Shown in pieces: positions 1-9,056 of a stretch of 64,000 bases of DNA. Under the pieces are notes generated by a model. The model was not told the DNA's origin and made no database searches. It worked only from the letters and a program-made list of their open reading frames with translations. Location of the stretch: positions 46,593-110,592 of the forward strand of contig CAKRHR010000004.1 of NCBI GenBank assembly GCA_934339005.1. The letters are read 5' to 3'. The position numbers were made by a program, and so were the translations under genes. Source of the stretch: an uncultured Catenibacillus sp. (lineage in GTDB: Bacteria; Bacillota; Clostridia; Lachnospirales; Lachnospiraceae). Position 1 is the stretch's first letter, and every line of letters starts with the position of its first letter.

Positions 1-3000
1 AAGAATACCGCACTGGACCACTGGTGCAAAAGGCACTGGACGATGTCAGTTTGAATCTCCGGGATAATGAATTTGTGGCGATTTTAGGACCGAGTGGTTC
101 TGGTAAGACAACCCTGTTAAATATCATTGGTGGGTTGGACAGATATGACAGCGGTGATTTGATTATCAATGGTATTTCAACGAAAAAATATAAAGACCGG
201 GATTGGGATTCTTATCGAAATCACACAATTGGCTTTGTGTTTCAGAGTTACAATCTGATACCGCACCAGACGATTTTGGCTAATGTCGAACTGGCGCTGA
301 CGATTTCAGGTATCGGCAAAAAGCAACGCACACAAAAGGCGATGGAGGCACTGAAGAAAGTCGGACTTGGAGAACAGGTACACAAGCGTCCAAATCAGTT
401 GTCCGGTGGACAGATGCAGCGTGTGGCGATTGCCAGAGCACTTGTCAATGACCCGGATATATTGCTTGCGGATGAGCCAACCGGTGCACTGGACAGTGAT
501 ACAAGCGTTCAGGTCATGGACTTATTAAAAGAGGTGGCACGGGACAGATTGGTCGTGATGGTAACGCATAACCCGGAACTGGCCCAGGATTACGCCACAC
601 GTATTGTGACGGTTAAAGATGGACATATTTTGTCAGATACCGATCCATTTGACATTGACGAGGCGTTAATGGCACCACCAGAACACAAAAATATGGGACG
701 GGCAGCCATGTCATTTTTGACAGCCTTATCATTAAGTTTTAATAACCTTAGGACCAAAAAAGCGAGAACTTTATTAACTGCATTTGCAGGTTCCATTGGT
801 ATTATTGGTATTGCACTGATTCTTGCCCTGTCTACAGGTGTGAATGATTATATTCAGCAAATGGAGGAAGATACGTTGTCAGAATATCCGCTGCAGATTC
901 AAAGCAGTGGCCTGGATATAAGTTCAATGCTTGTCGGTATGGGTGGAGGCCCAGGTAATGATGAGGAAAAATCTGAGGATAAAGTCCATGTGATTTCCAT
1001 GGTGACAAACATGTTTTCAACGATGAATTCTAATGATTTGAAATCCTTAAAGGCCTATCTGGACAGCGGTGAGAGTGATATCGAACAGTATACAAAAGCT
1101 GTGGAGTATGCGTACAATGTCACACCTCAGATTTACAGAGAAACAAAAGATAGTGTGCGTCAGGTACATCCGGACCAGTCATTTTCAGCCATGGGACTTG
1201 GATCATCAACTTCTGCAGGCAGTGTTATGTCCAGCATGATGAGTACGAATGTATTTTATAAAATGCCGGACAATACAGATTTATACGAAAGCCAGTATGA
1301 TGTCAAGGCAGGTCGCTGGCCAAAAAATTATAATGAATGTGTGCTGGTTCTGACAAGCAACGGCGGCATGAGTGATTTCTTATTGTATACACTTGGACTT
1401 CGGGATGCAGTTGAATTAGATGACATGGTGCAGTCTTTTGTTAAGGATGAAACAGTGCAGACACCGGATAACATTCAGGATTATGATTATGATGAAATTC
1501 TTGGCCGGAAGTTTAAGCTGGTCAACAGTGCAGATTACTATGAATATGACAGTCAGTATAAAGTCTGGAAGGATAAAACCGGCGATAAAGATTACATGAA
1601 AAAACTTGTGGCAAATGGCGAAGATATGACCATTGTCGGTATCGTACAGCCAGCCAAAGGAAGTAATGCAGCCTCGTTGACGGCGGGTATAAATTATCCG
1701 GCATCCCTTGTTACACATGTGGTGGAAAATGCGGCTGAAAGTGAGATCGTAAAACAGCAGTTGGCAGATTCAAAAACCAATGTATTTACAGGGGAAGCCT
1801 TTGGTGTAGCACAAGACTCAGATGATTTTGATATGAATTCTCTGGTAACAATTGATGAGGATGCGCTGGCAGATGCTTTTGCATTTGACCAGAATGGAGT
1901 GGGCAGTGCTTTTGCAGGTTCATTTGATTTGTCCGGCGCATTTGGCAATGCGGCATCAGGCATTGACCTGTCTGGGATGATGAATCTTGATGACATTTCT
2001 GTAGATTTGCCGCAGATGCCTGCGATATCTATGAAGGATATGCTTGGCAGTGTTAAAATTACGGTGTCACAGAAGCAGTTACAAACACTTGCAGAGAGTA
2101 TGTTTGAGGGTTATCAGGCATATGTCAAAACACATCCGGAGGCAGATTATTCAGGACTTGCCAGTGATTTTGCCGCATATCTTGGCACAGATGCGGCTAA
2201 GCAGATTATTTATGCCAATATCAAAGAAATAATTGAAGCCAATGGTGGCGTAGAGATTTCTGCGGAATTATTGCAGCAAATGGTGACGGAAGTCATGTCA
2301 GGCTATCAGGCATATATTACAAAAATGGGTTATACAGATCCGGATAAATTTGGCGAGTATCTGATGGAATATCTGCAGACGGCTGAGGCGCAGGAAATAT
2401 TAAAACGCTGGGCGGACAAACTGTTTATGAACATGGACGATTTTACGATTACAGATGAACAGCTTGAAAAAATGGCATCTGAGCTTGCCGCAGGTTATCT
2501 GACGTATGCGACGGAGCAGGGCTTGCCTGACCCATCAAAAATGGGGGATTATTTTCTGGATTATCTGGCATCAACAGACGGACAGGCACGTCTGACAGAA
2601 GGTGTTACGGGTATGATCGATACGTCTGAACTTGAGGCACAAGTGGCATCATCGATTCAGTCTTACATGGAGTCTGTGATGCAAAGCTATGGCAACGTCA
2701 TCAGTCAGGCTGTGGAAACACAGATTACATCAGTGATGCAGCAGATGATGACGCAGCTTGGCAACAGTATGAGCAGTGCCATGGCTCAGGCAATGACCTC
2801 TGTTGGTGACAGCCTGGCATCAGCCATGAATGTGGATGGTGAAGCATTTGCAAAAGCTTTTCAGATGAATATGAGCGGTGATGAACTGATGGAATTACTG
2901 ATGTCTATGGGCTCATCTGCAAGTACAACCTATGAAAGTAATTTACAGACACTTGGTTATGCTGAATTTGATAATCCAAGTGGTATTAATATTTATCCGA

Positions 3001-3557
3001 AGGATTTCACAAGCAAAGAGCATGTGATTGATATTTTGGATGCATATAATGCGCGTATGGAAAATGAAGGCAAATCCGAGCAGGTCATTTCTTATACAGA
3101 TGTGGTTGGCACATTGATGTCCTCAGTGACGGATATCGTTGATATTGTCAGTTATGTGCTGATTGCCTTTGTGGCGATTTCGCTTGTGGTATCGTCGATT
3201 ATGATTGGTGTTATTACTTATATCAGTGTCCTTGAGCGTAAGAAGGAAATCGGTATTTTGCGTGCGATTGGTGCCTCAAAGAAAAATATTTCACAGGTAT
3301 TTAATGCGGAAACATTTATTATCGGTCTGTGTTCAGGTATTTTAGGTATCGGTCTGACGTTGTTAATTTTGATTCCGGGCAACATGGTGATTCACTATAT
3401 TGCCGAGCAGCATAACGTGACAATGTCTGCGGTACTTCCGGTCGTTCCAGCCATCGTTTTGGTTGTCTTGTGTATTGTGCTGACAATGCTTGGCGGTCTG
3501 ATTCCGTCAAAGAAAGCGGCTAAGAGCGATCCTGTGACGGCATTGAGGACGGATTAA
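1..3557 (+). CDS. ABC transporter, fused ATPase-permease with giant extracellular domain (5' partial)
   Basis: Membrane ABC exporter of the MacB/FtsX type with ATPase and permease in one chain. Numbering from the GTG at base 24: Walker A GPSGSGKTT at about 22-30, signature LSGGQ near 126, Walker B ILLADEP near 146, a first membrane helix at about 247-270, an extracellular region of some 760 residues, then three helices at about 1037-1065, 1097-1120 and 1138-1162. The large domain contains three repeats with GY at 696, 760 and 824, and a Met/Gln/Ser-rich helical stretch at about 865-960. The frame is open to the window edge and upstream codons read EYRTGPL, as expected in this family, so the real start is outside the window. 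It ends TALRTD then TAA. The substrate is not evident; peptide or lipid export, or antimicrobial defence, is inferred only from the family. Confidence 0.9.
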   Translation, partial: EYRTGPLVQKALDDVSLNLRDNEFVAILGPSGSGKTTLLNIIGGLDRYDSGDLIINGISTKKYKDRDWDSYRNHTIGFVFQSYNLIPHQTILANVELALTISGIGKKQRTQKAMEALKKVGLGEQVHKRPNQLSGGQMQRVAIARALVNDPDILLADEPTGALDSDTSVQVMDLLKEVARDRLVVMVTHNPELAQDYATRIVTVKDGHILSDTDPFDIDEALMAPPEHKNMGRAAMSFLTALSLSFNNLRTKKARTLLTAFAGSIGIIGIALILALSTGVNDYIQQMEEDTLSEYPLQIQSSGLDISSMLVGMGGGPGNDEEKSEDKVHVISMVTNMFSTMNSNDLKSLKAYLDSGESDIEQYTKAVEYAYNVTPQIYRETKDSVRQVHPDQSFSAMGLGSSTSAGSVMSSMMSTNVFYKMPDNTDLYESQYDVKAGRWPKNYNECVLVLTSNGGMSDFLLYTLGLRDAVELDDMVQSFVKDETVQTPDNIQDYDYDEILGRKFKLVNSADYYEYDSQYKVWKDKTGDKDYMKKLVANGEDMTIVGIVQPAKGSNAASLTAGINYPASLVTHVVENAAESEIVKQQLADSKTNVFTGEAFGVAQDSDDFDMNSLVTIDEDALADAFAFDQNGVGSAFAGSFDLSGAFGNAASGIDLSGMMNLDDISVDLPQMPAISMKDMLGSVKITVSQKQLQTLAESMFEGYQAYVKTHPEADYSGLASDFAAYLGTDAAKQIIYANIKEIIEANGGVEISAELLQQMVTEVMSGYQAYITKMGYTDPDKFGEYLMEYLQTAEAQEILKRWADKLFMNMDDFTITDEQLEKMASELAAGYLTYATEQGLPDPSKMGDYFLDYLASTDGQARLTEGVTGMIDTSELEAQVASSIQSYMESVMQSYGNVISQAVETQITSVMQQMMTQLGNSMSSAMAQAMTSVGDSLASAMNVDGEAFAKAFQMNMSGDELMELLMSMGSSASTTYESNLQTLGYAEFDNPSGINIYPKDFTSKEHVIDILDAYNARMENEGKSEQVISYTDVVGTLMSSVTDIVDIVSYVLIAFVAISLVVSSIMIGVITYISVLERKKEIGILRAIGASKKNISQVFNAETFIIGLCSGILGIGLTLLILIPGNMVIHYIAEQHNVTMSAVLPVVPAIVLVVLCIVLTMLGGLIPSKKAAKSDPVTALRTD

Positions 3558-3630
3558 GTTTAATATGCCCTTAAAGGATACATATTTTTTTGAAAATATA
3601 TTTTTGAAGATATCAATACAGATCAATAAA

Positions 3631-3695
3631 AAACAGACATAAATAACATTTTAAGGTGGAATGGTTCCGCCGGATGTTGTTTATGTCTGTTTTAT
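3631..3695. terminator. Bidirectional intrinsic terminator
   Basis: The arms AACAGACATAAATAACAT (3632-3649) and ATGTTGTTTATGTCTGTT (3674-3691) pair over 18 bp with one G-U. There are T-rich flanks on both strands. It sits between the convergent ABC exporter and NhaC-type antiporter genes and can serve both. Confidence 0.85.
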
Positions 3696-3742
3696 TTGTT
3701 AAATGATAAATCTATTGATGTATAAAATTACTCCTTTTTGCT

Positions 3743-5398
3743 TTAAATATCTTCCTTTCCATATCTTCTGCGCATCAGCAGCAAGAACAGGATGAGCAGA
3801 ACAATACAGATTGGCAGTGATATCCATGCAAGTCCAATAAGGTTAAATACATTTAAAATACCGATAATCAGGTAGCCGATACAGCAGACTACAGCTACAG
3901 TTAATGCATATGGAATCTGAGTGGATACATGATTTACATGGTTGCACTGACCACCGGCGGATGCCATGATTGTTGTATCAGAAATCGGTGAGCAGTGGTC
4001 ACCGCAGACTGCACCGGAGAGGCAGGCAGCCACAGAAATTACCATCATTGTGCCGGATGGGAATACGCCGATGACAATCGGAATCAAAATTCCAAATGTA
4101 CCCCAGGACGTACCGGTGGCAAAAGCAAGTCCGGCAGCCACCGCAAAGATAATGATTGGTAAAAATCCCTGAAGCGACTGGGCTGAACCGGCAACAAGAT
4201 TGGCAACAAAGATGTTAGCGCCAAGCAGGTTTGTCATACCGGATAATGTCCAGGCCATGGCAAGAATTAAAATCGGTGCAATCATAGCCTTAAAACCTTC
4301 AGGAATACATTCTGTAAATTCTCTGAAAGAAAGTACATCACGCAGCATATAGTAAATAAATGTAAAAATCAGAGCGATAAAGCCACCGATTACAAGACCG
4401 ACAGATGCATCAGAATCTGAGAATGCATCAATAAAACTCTTTCCGTCAAAGAAGCCGCCTGTGTAAACCATACCCATGATACATGCGGCAATCAATACAA
4501 CAACCGGTAAAATCAGGTCAAGCACGATACCTTTGTCACTGACTTTATCATCATTTGCATCTTCATAAGGACGGTCTACAGTGGTGAACAAATCACCGTT
4601 TAAAGCATTATTTTCATGCAGACGCATTGGTCCAAAATCCACGCGGATCACTACCATGCCGATGATCATGACAAGCGTCAGAATGGCATACAGGTTAAAT
4701 GGAATTGTCTGTAAAAATACAGAGAAGCCATTAATACCTGAATCTTCCGGAACAGAAGATGTGACGGCAGCAGCCCATGAGCTGATAGGTGCAATAATAC
4801 ATACAGGTGCGGCTGTAGCGTCAATAATATAAGATAATTTTGCTCTGGATACTTTGTGGCTGTCTGTGACAGGACGCATGACGCTGCCGACAGTCAGACA
4901 GTTAAAATAGTCATCCACGAAAATCAGTACGCCAAGCACCATTGTTGCAAGCTGGGCACCGATACGTGTCTTGATATGTCTGGAAGCCCATTTGCCAAAT
5001 GCGGCAGAGCCGCCGGCTTTATTCATCAGAGCCACCAAAATACCAAGAATAATCAGGAAAATCAAAATACCAACATTCCAGGAATTGGCAAGTTTGTAAA
5101 CCATACCGCCATCTTCATTAAAAAACATTGTATTCATCATTAATTCCAGATTGCCGTTGCTGTATAATAATGCGCCTACGATAATACCAACAAACAGCGA
5201 GGAATAAACTTCTTTTGTAAAAAGTGCAAGTGCAATCGCCACAATCGGTGGGAGAAGTGCAAATACAGTAGCGTAGGCGGCGCTTGTGTAATTCTCATCG
5301 ACCGTAACGTTTTTTGATACTGTTGTGCTGATCACTGCAAAAACTGCAATCAGAGCTAAAAGCACAACCATCACGATTCGTTTCTTTGTTTTTCTCAT
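3743..5398 (-). CDS. Na+/H+ antiporter, NhaC family
   Basis: Polytopic membrane protein of 551 residues with an N-terminal helix followed by about ten more hydrophobic segments. Conserved NhaC-type stretches include FVDDYFNCLTVGSVMRPVTD, SSWAAAV, GTSWGTFGILIPIV and CGDHCSPISDTT. It probably exchanges Na+ for H+ or carries a small organic ion, as some NhaC relatives do. The frame could open 12 bases further at a TTG, but that TTG lies inside the ribosome site GGAGG; ATG at 5398 with GGAGG five bases upstream is the better start. A good promoter lies just upstream. It is a single gene, ended by the shared terminator at 3631-3695. Confidence 0.88.
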   Translation of the reverse strand: MRKTKKRIVMVVLLALIAVFAVISTTVSKNVTVDENYTSAAYATVFALLPPIVAIALALFTKEVYSSLFVGIIVGALLYSNGNLELMMNTMFFNEDGGMVYKLANSWNVGILIFLIILGILVALMNKAGGSAAFGKWASRHIKTRIGAQLATMVLGVLIFVDDYFNCLTVGSVMRPVTDSHKVSRAKLSYIIDATAAPVCIIAPISSWAAAVTSSVPEDSGINGFSVFLQTIPFNLYAILTLVMIIGMVVIRVDFGPMRLHENNALNGDLFTTVDRPYEDANDDKVSDKGIVLDLILPVVVLIAACIMGMVYTGGFFDGKSFIDAFSDSDASVGLVIGGFIALIFTFIYYMLRDVLSFREFTECIPEGFKAMIAPILILAMAWTLSGMTNLLGANIFVANLVAGSAQSLQGFLPIIIFAVAAGLAFATGTSWGTFGILIPIVIGVFPSGTMMVISVAACLSGAVCGDHCSPISDTTIMASAGGQCNHVNHVSTQIPYALTVAVVCCIGYLIIGILNVFNLIGLAWISLPICIVLLILFLLLMRRRYGKEDI

Positions 5399-5427
5399 CT
5401 TAACCTCCAAATCACATAATTAAATCC

Positions 5428-5456
5428 AGTTTAGCATAACCTTAAAAATGTCACAA
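5428..5456 (-). promoter_or_regulatory. Sigma-A promoter of the NhaC-type gene
   Basis: Read on the minus strand: TTGTGA, a 17-base spacer, then TAAACT preceded by TGC, which is an extended -10. It lies about 30 bases upstream of the start codon. Confidence 0.6.
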
Positions 5457-5616
5457 GTTCTTTAATGGGGAAAATGAAAAAAATTTAAAAGTTTGCGATA
5501 AATAGTGTTATTGTTTGCATGTTATACAATCAGTAATCAAATAGCTATAAAATTAAAAAATAAATACAGATGGCTTTTGACAGGTAAAAAAAGGTGCGTT
5601 ATCATAGGAGGTAGAG

Positions 5617-5643
5617 ATGAAATTCAAAGAGGTGAGAAGATGA
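5617..5643 (+). CDS. Possible 8-codon leader peptide (MKFKEVRR) overlapping the MerR start
   Basis: AGGAGG at 5607-5612 is followed by ATG at 5617 and an 8-codon frame whose TGA (5641-5643) overlaps the ATG of the next gene (5640) as ATGA. The ribosome site is stronger than that of the main gene, so translational coupling is possible. No homology can be expected from eight residues; only the signals support it. Confidence 0.4.
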   Translation: MKFKEVRR

Positions 5644-6824
5644 AGCTGCCGGGATATTATTCTTCAGGTGAATTTGCCCAAAAAGCACACATTACGAAAA
5701 AAACGATTCGTTATTATGATGAACATAACATATTAAAGCCCTCCTATGTAAATGAAAACGGGGCGAGGTTTTATACAGATGAGGATTTTGCCAGATTGCA
5801 GCAGATTCTTTTCTTAAAATATCTCGGATTTTCTCTGGATGATATTAAAGAAATTACGATGCGCAATTCCAGCCAGCATTTTCTTTCTGAATCTTTGCAT
5901 ATGCAGCTTGGATTTATAGAGGAACGCTTAGAACAGATGCAGCTTGTCAAGCGTGCACTGCAGGATGCTGCAGGGGCTGTGGATGCCGGCAAAGATGTTG
6001 ACTGGAGTCAGATGCTTCAGCTTGTGAATCTGAATGAGCTTGAGCAGAAACTGAAAATGCAGTATCGAAATTCTTCAAATATTTCAGCCAGAATCCAACT
6101 GCACAATGAGTTTGCCAAAAATAAACAGGGTTGGTTTCCGTGGATTTTTGAGCAATGTCATTTTAAGCCGGGGGATATGGTGCTTGAACTGGGTTGCGGG
6201 GATGCATCTCTGTGGCTTCAAAATAAAGAAAAAATACCGAAAAGTATATCCATTACATTAAGCGATGTGTCCGATGGCATGTTACGTGATGTACGTCGGA
6301 CGATTGGTGAGCATGACGGACGATTTAATTATGAAGTGATGGATGCGCATCATATTAATGCACAGGACAATGTTTTTGATGTGGTGATTGCAAATCATGT
6401 TTTATTTTATTGCTATGACTTGCCAAAGGTTATTTCAGAAATCAGGCGTGTATTAAAACCGGGTGGTACATTTGTGTGTAGCACTTATGGGTCACAGCAC
6501 ATGATTGAAATCAGTCAGCTTGTGCAGGATTTTGATGACCGTATTGTGTTGTCGGCGGATAAATTATATGAAGTTTTTGGTCGGGAAAATGGCAAGGAAC
6601 AGCTTGAGGCAGCCTTTGCTGAGGTGCAGTGGCTGCAGTATGAGGATGTCCTTGAAGTGACAAAACCAGAGCCTCTGATTGCATATGTATTGTCCTGCCA
6701 TGGCAACCAGAATCGGTATATTGTAGATAAATACAAAGAATTTCGTACATTTGTAAAGAAAAAAACGGATAAGGGATTTCATATTACAAAGGATGCAGGA
6801 ATTTTTGTATGCCGGTTGACATAA
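5640..6824 (+). CDS. MerR-family regulator fused to a class I SAM methyltransferase
   Basis: 394 residues. Residues 1-70 form a MerR winged-helix DNA-binding domain (YYSSGEFAQ, KKTIRYYDEHNIL, RFYTDEDFARLQQI). A coiled linker runs to about 130. From about 170 there is a Rossmann methyltransferase with motif I VLELGCGD near 180, motif III-like VMDAHHI and post-I/IV VFDVVIANHVLF, then RVLKPGG. The fusion suggests a regulator whose effector domain binds or methylates a small molecule. The ATG at 5640 follows GAGGTGA; the frame is open to 5505, but the upstream part does not look like protein. The neighbour is the divergent NhaC-type gene. The methyl acceptor is unknown. Confidence 0.85.
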   Translation: MKLPGYYSSGEFAQKAHITKKTIRYYDEHNILKPSYVNENGARFYTDEDFARLQQILFLKYLGFSLDDIKEITMRNSSQHFLSESLHMQLGFIEERLEQMQLVKRALQDAAGAVDAGKDVDWSQMLQLVNLNELEQKLKMQYRNSSNISARIQLHNEFAKNKQGWFPWIFEQCHFKPGDMVLELGCGDASLWLQNKEKIPKSISITLSDVSDGMLRDVRRTIGEHDGRFNYEVMDAHHINAQDNVFDVVIANHVLFYCYDLPKVISEIRRVLKPGGTFVCSTYGSQHMIEISQLVQDFDDRIVLSADKLYEVFGRENGKEQLEAAFAEVQWLQYEDVLEVTKPEPLIAYVLSCHGNQNRYIVDKYKEFRTFVKKKTDKGFHITKDAGIFVCRLT

Positions 6825-6942
6825 AATGCGGTATTATTCATTATTAAAAATATTTGAAAAGTAAACATCTTATCGGACAAGTATCAATGATGTTCCTAAT
6901 TATGAAGATTTTATGAAAAATAGTAAAATTCAAAAAAAGTAC

Positions 6943-6973
6943 TTGAAGATGCCCTTAGGGCACCTTTTATAAT
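6943..6973 (+). promoter_or_regulatory. rfb operon promoter with palindromic operator in the spacer
   Basis: TTGAAG (6943-6948) and TATAAT (6968-6973) are 19 bases apart. The spacer is filled by an inverted repeat, TGCCC-TTA-GGGCA (6950-6962), extended to A6947/T6965 with one mismatch. The position suits a repressor, or a MerR-type activator working on a long spacer. The adjacent MerR gene makes the latter worth noting, but this is inference. The palindrome has only a short T run after it, so it is a poor terminator. Confidence 0.55.
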
Positions 6974-7023
6974 CAGCCTATGGAACAATATTGGAAATTG
7001 AATTGAACCAAAGGAGGATTCCG

Positions 7024-7920
7024 ATGAAAGGTATAATTTTAGCAGGCGGTTCAGGTACAAGACTTTATCCGCTTACAATGGTAACATCCAAACAGTTACT
7101 TCCTATTTATGATAAACCGATGATTTATTATCCAATGTCAGTATTGATGAATGCGGGCATTCGTGATATTTTAATTATTTCTACACCTCAGGATACACCA
7201 CGTTTTGAAGAACTTTTAGGTGACGGACATCAGTTCGGTGTGACACTCACTTATGCTGTTCAGCCAAGCCCGGATGGACTGGCACAGGCATTTATTATCG
7301 GTGAAGAATTTATCGGTGATGATACAGTAGCCATGGTGCTCGGCGATAACATTTTTGCAGGTCACGGCTTTAACAAACGTTTAAAAGCGGCTGTTGAAAA
7401 TGCAGAAAGTGGCAAAGGCGCAACCGTATTTGGTTATTATGTAGATGACCCTGAACGTTTTGGTATCGTGGAATTTGACCATGAAGGCAAAGCTATTTCT
7501 ATCGAAGAAAAACCAGAGCATCCAAAGAGCAATTATTGTGTGACAGGTCTTTATTTCTATGACAATAAAGTTGTTGAATATGCAAAAAATTTAAAGCCTA
7601 GTGCCCGTGGTGAACTTGAAATCACAGACCTTAACCGTATTTATCTTGAAGAAGGCCAGTTAAATGTTGAACTTTTAGGTCAGGGCTTTACATGGCTTGA
7701 TACGGGTACACATGAAAGTCTTGTAGATGCGACAAACTTTGTGAAAACGATCGAAACACATCAGCACCGCAAGATTGCATGCCTGGAAGAAATCGCTTAC
7801 TTAAATGGCTGGATTACAAAAGAGGAAGTTTTAAAAACTTATGAAATTGTTAAGAAAAACCAGTACGGACAATATTTGAAGGATGTCCTTGACGGCAAAT
7901 ACAGAGAACAGCTTTATTAA
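7024..7920 (+). CDS. rfbA: Glucose-1-phosphate thymidylyltransferase
   Basis: 298 residues, the usual length for RfbA/RmlA. It makes dTDP-glucose from dTTP and glucose 1-phosphate, the first step to dTDP-L-rhamnose for cell-wall polysaccharide. The nucleotide signature GGSGTRLYP (8-16), KQLLPIYDKPM, GDNIF and the EKP motif are all present, as is WLDTGTHESL near the end. ATG at 7024 is chosen because AAAGGAGG stands just upstream; the frame is open 33 bases further without a ribosome site. First gene of rfbA-B-D-C. Confidence 0.96.
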   Translation: MKGIILAGGSGTRLYPLTMVTSKQLLPIYDKPMIYYPMSVLMNAGIRDILIISTPQDTPRFEELLGDGHQFGVTLTYAVQPSPDGLAQAFIIGEEFIGDDTVAMVLGDNIFAGHGFNKRLKAAVENAESGKGATVFGYYVDDPERFGIVEFDHEGKAISIEEKPEHPKSNYCVTGLYFYDNKVVEYAKNLKPSARGELEITDLNRIYLEEGQLNVELLGQGFTWLDTGTHESLVDATNFVKTIETHQHRKIACLEEIAYLNGWITKEEVLKTYEIVKKNQYGQYLKDVLDGKYREQLY

Positions 7921-8035
7921 TGGGCTTATATTTCAAAAATAATCAGTATGGCGGACTGTAAAGTGCAGCCAGAAATATAATAAAGTTTGAAATACTATAA
8001 ATTGAAATGATTCAGTCAAAGGAGAAAAATATCAA

Positions 8036-9055
8036 ATGAATATTATTGTGACCGGCGGTGCCGGATTTATCGGAAGCAACTTTATTTTTCATATGTTAAA
8101 AAAATACCCGGACTACAGAATTATCTGTCTGGACTGCCTGACATATGCAGGTAATTTATCAACACTTGCACCAGTGATGGACAACCCGAATTTCCGTTTT
8201 GTCAAAGAAAGCATCACAGACCGTGAAGCTGTTTACCGTCTGTTTGAAGAAGAACATCCGGACATCGTTGTCAACTTTGCAGCAGAAAGCCACGTTGACC
8301 GTTCCATCGAAAATCCTGAAGTATTTCTGGATACAAATATCAAAGGTACAGCAGTGCTGATGGATGCATGCCGCAAATACGGTATCAAACGTTATCATCA
8401 GGTATCTACAGATGAAGTTTACGGTGATTTGCCATTAGACAGACCAGACCTGTTTTTCACAGAAGAAACACCAATTCACACAAGCAGCCCATACAGCTCA
8501 TCCAAAGCCGGTGCAGACCTTTTAGTACAGGCTTACCACAGAACTTATGGACTTCCTGTAACAATCAGCCGTTGTTCAAACAACTACGGCCCGTATCATT
8601 TTCCGGAAAAACTCATCCCTCTGATGATTGCCAATGCACTTGCAGACAAACCACTGCCGGTTTATGGTGAAGGTTTAAATGTGCGTGACTGGTTATATGT
8701 TGAGGACCACTGCAAAGCCATTGATTTGATTATTCACAAAGGTCGTGTGGGCGAAGTTTATAACATCGGCGGACATAATGAAATGAGAAACATTGATATC
8801 GTTAAGATTATCTGTAAAGAACTTGGTAAACCGGAAAGCCTGATTACTTATGTAACAGACCGTAAAGGTCATGATATGCGTTATGCCATTGATCCTACAA
8901 AGATTCATAACGAACTTGGCTGGCTTCCGGAAACAAAATTTGAAGATGGTATCAAGAAAACAATTCAGTGGTATCTGAACAACAGAGAATGGTGGGAGAC
9001 AATCATTTCCGGTGAATATCAAAATTACTACGAAAAAATGTATGGAGATAGATAG
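8036..9055 (+). CDS. rfbB: dTDP-glucose 4,6-dehydratase
   Basis: 339 residues, an extended short-chain dehydrogenase. N-terminal NAD-binding GGAGFIGS (7-14), DRSIENPEVFLDTN, catalytic TDEVYGD (T, D and E form the dehydratase set), YSSSKAG with the YxxxK pair near 152, and NNYGPYHFPEKLIP, typical of RmlB. It converts dTDP-glucose to dTDP-4-keto-6-deoxyglucose. The ribosome site AAAGGAG is eight bases upstream. It follows rfbA after 115 bases and is separated from rfbD by one base. Confidence 0.96.
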   Translation: MNIIVTGGAGFIGSNFIFHMLKKYPDYRIICLDCLTYAGNLSTLAPVMDNPNFRFVKESITDREAVYRLFEEEHPDIVVNFAAESHVDRSIENPEVFLDTNIKGTAVLMDACRKYGIKRYHQVSTDEVYGDLPLDRPDLFFTEETPIHTSSPYSSSKAGADLLVQAYHRTYGLPVTISRCSNNYGPYHFPEKLIPLMIANALADKPLPVYGEGLNVRDWLYVEDHCKAIDLIIHKGRVGEVYNIGGHNEMRNIDIVKIICKELGKPESLITYVTDRKGHDMRYAIDPTKIHNELGWLPETKFEDGIKKTIQWYLNNREWWETIISGEYQNYYEKMYGDR

Positions 9056-9056
9056 G

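Noticed and set aside
1416..1718. A minus-strand frame of 100 residues inside the ABC exporter gene
   Set aside because: It lies antisense to well-conserved exporter sequence and shows no ribosome site or family resemblance.
6950..6962. The TGCCC-TTA-GGGCA palindrome as a terminator of the MerR gene
   Set aside because: The stem is only five pairs with a short T run broken by ATAAT, which is itself a clean -10 box; an operator fits better.
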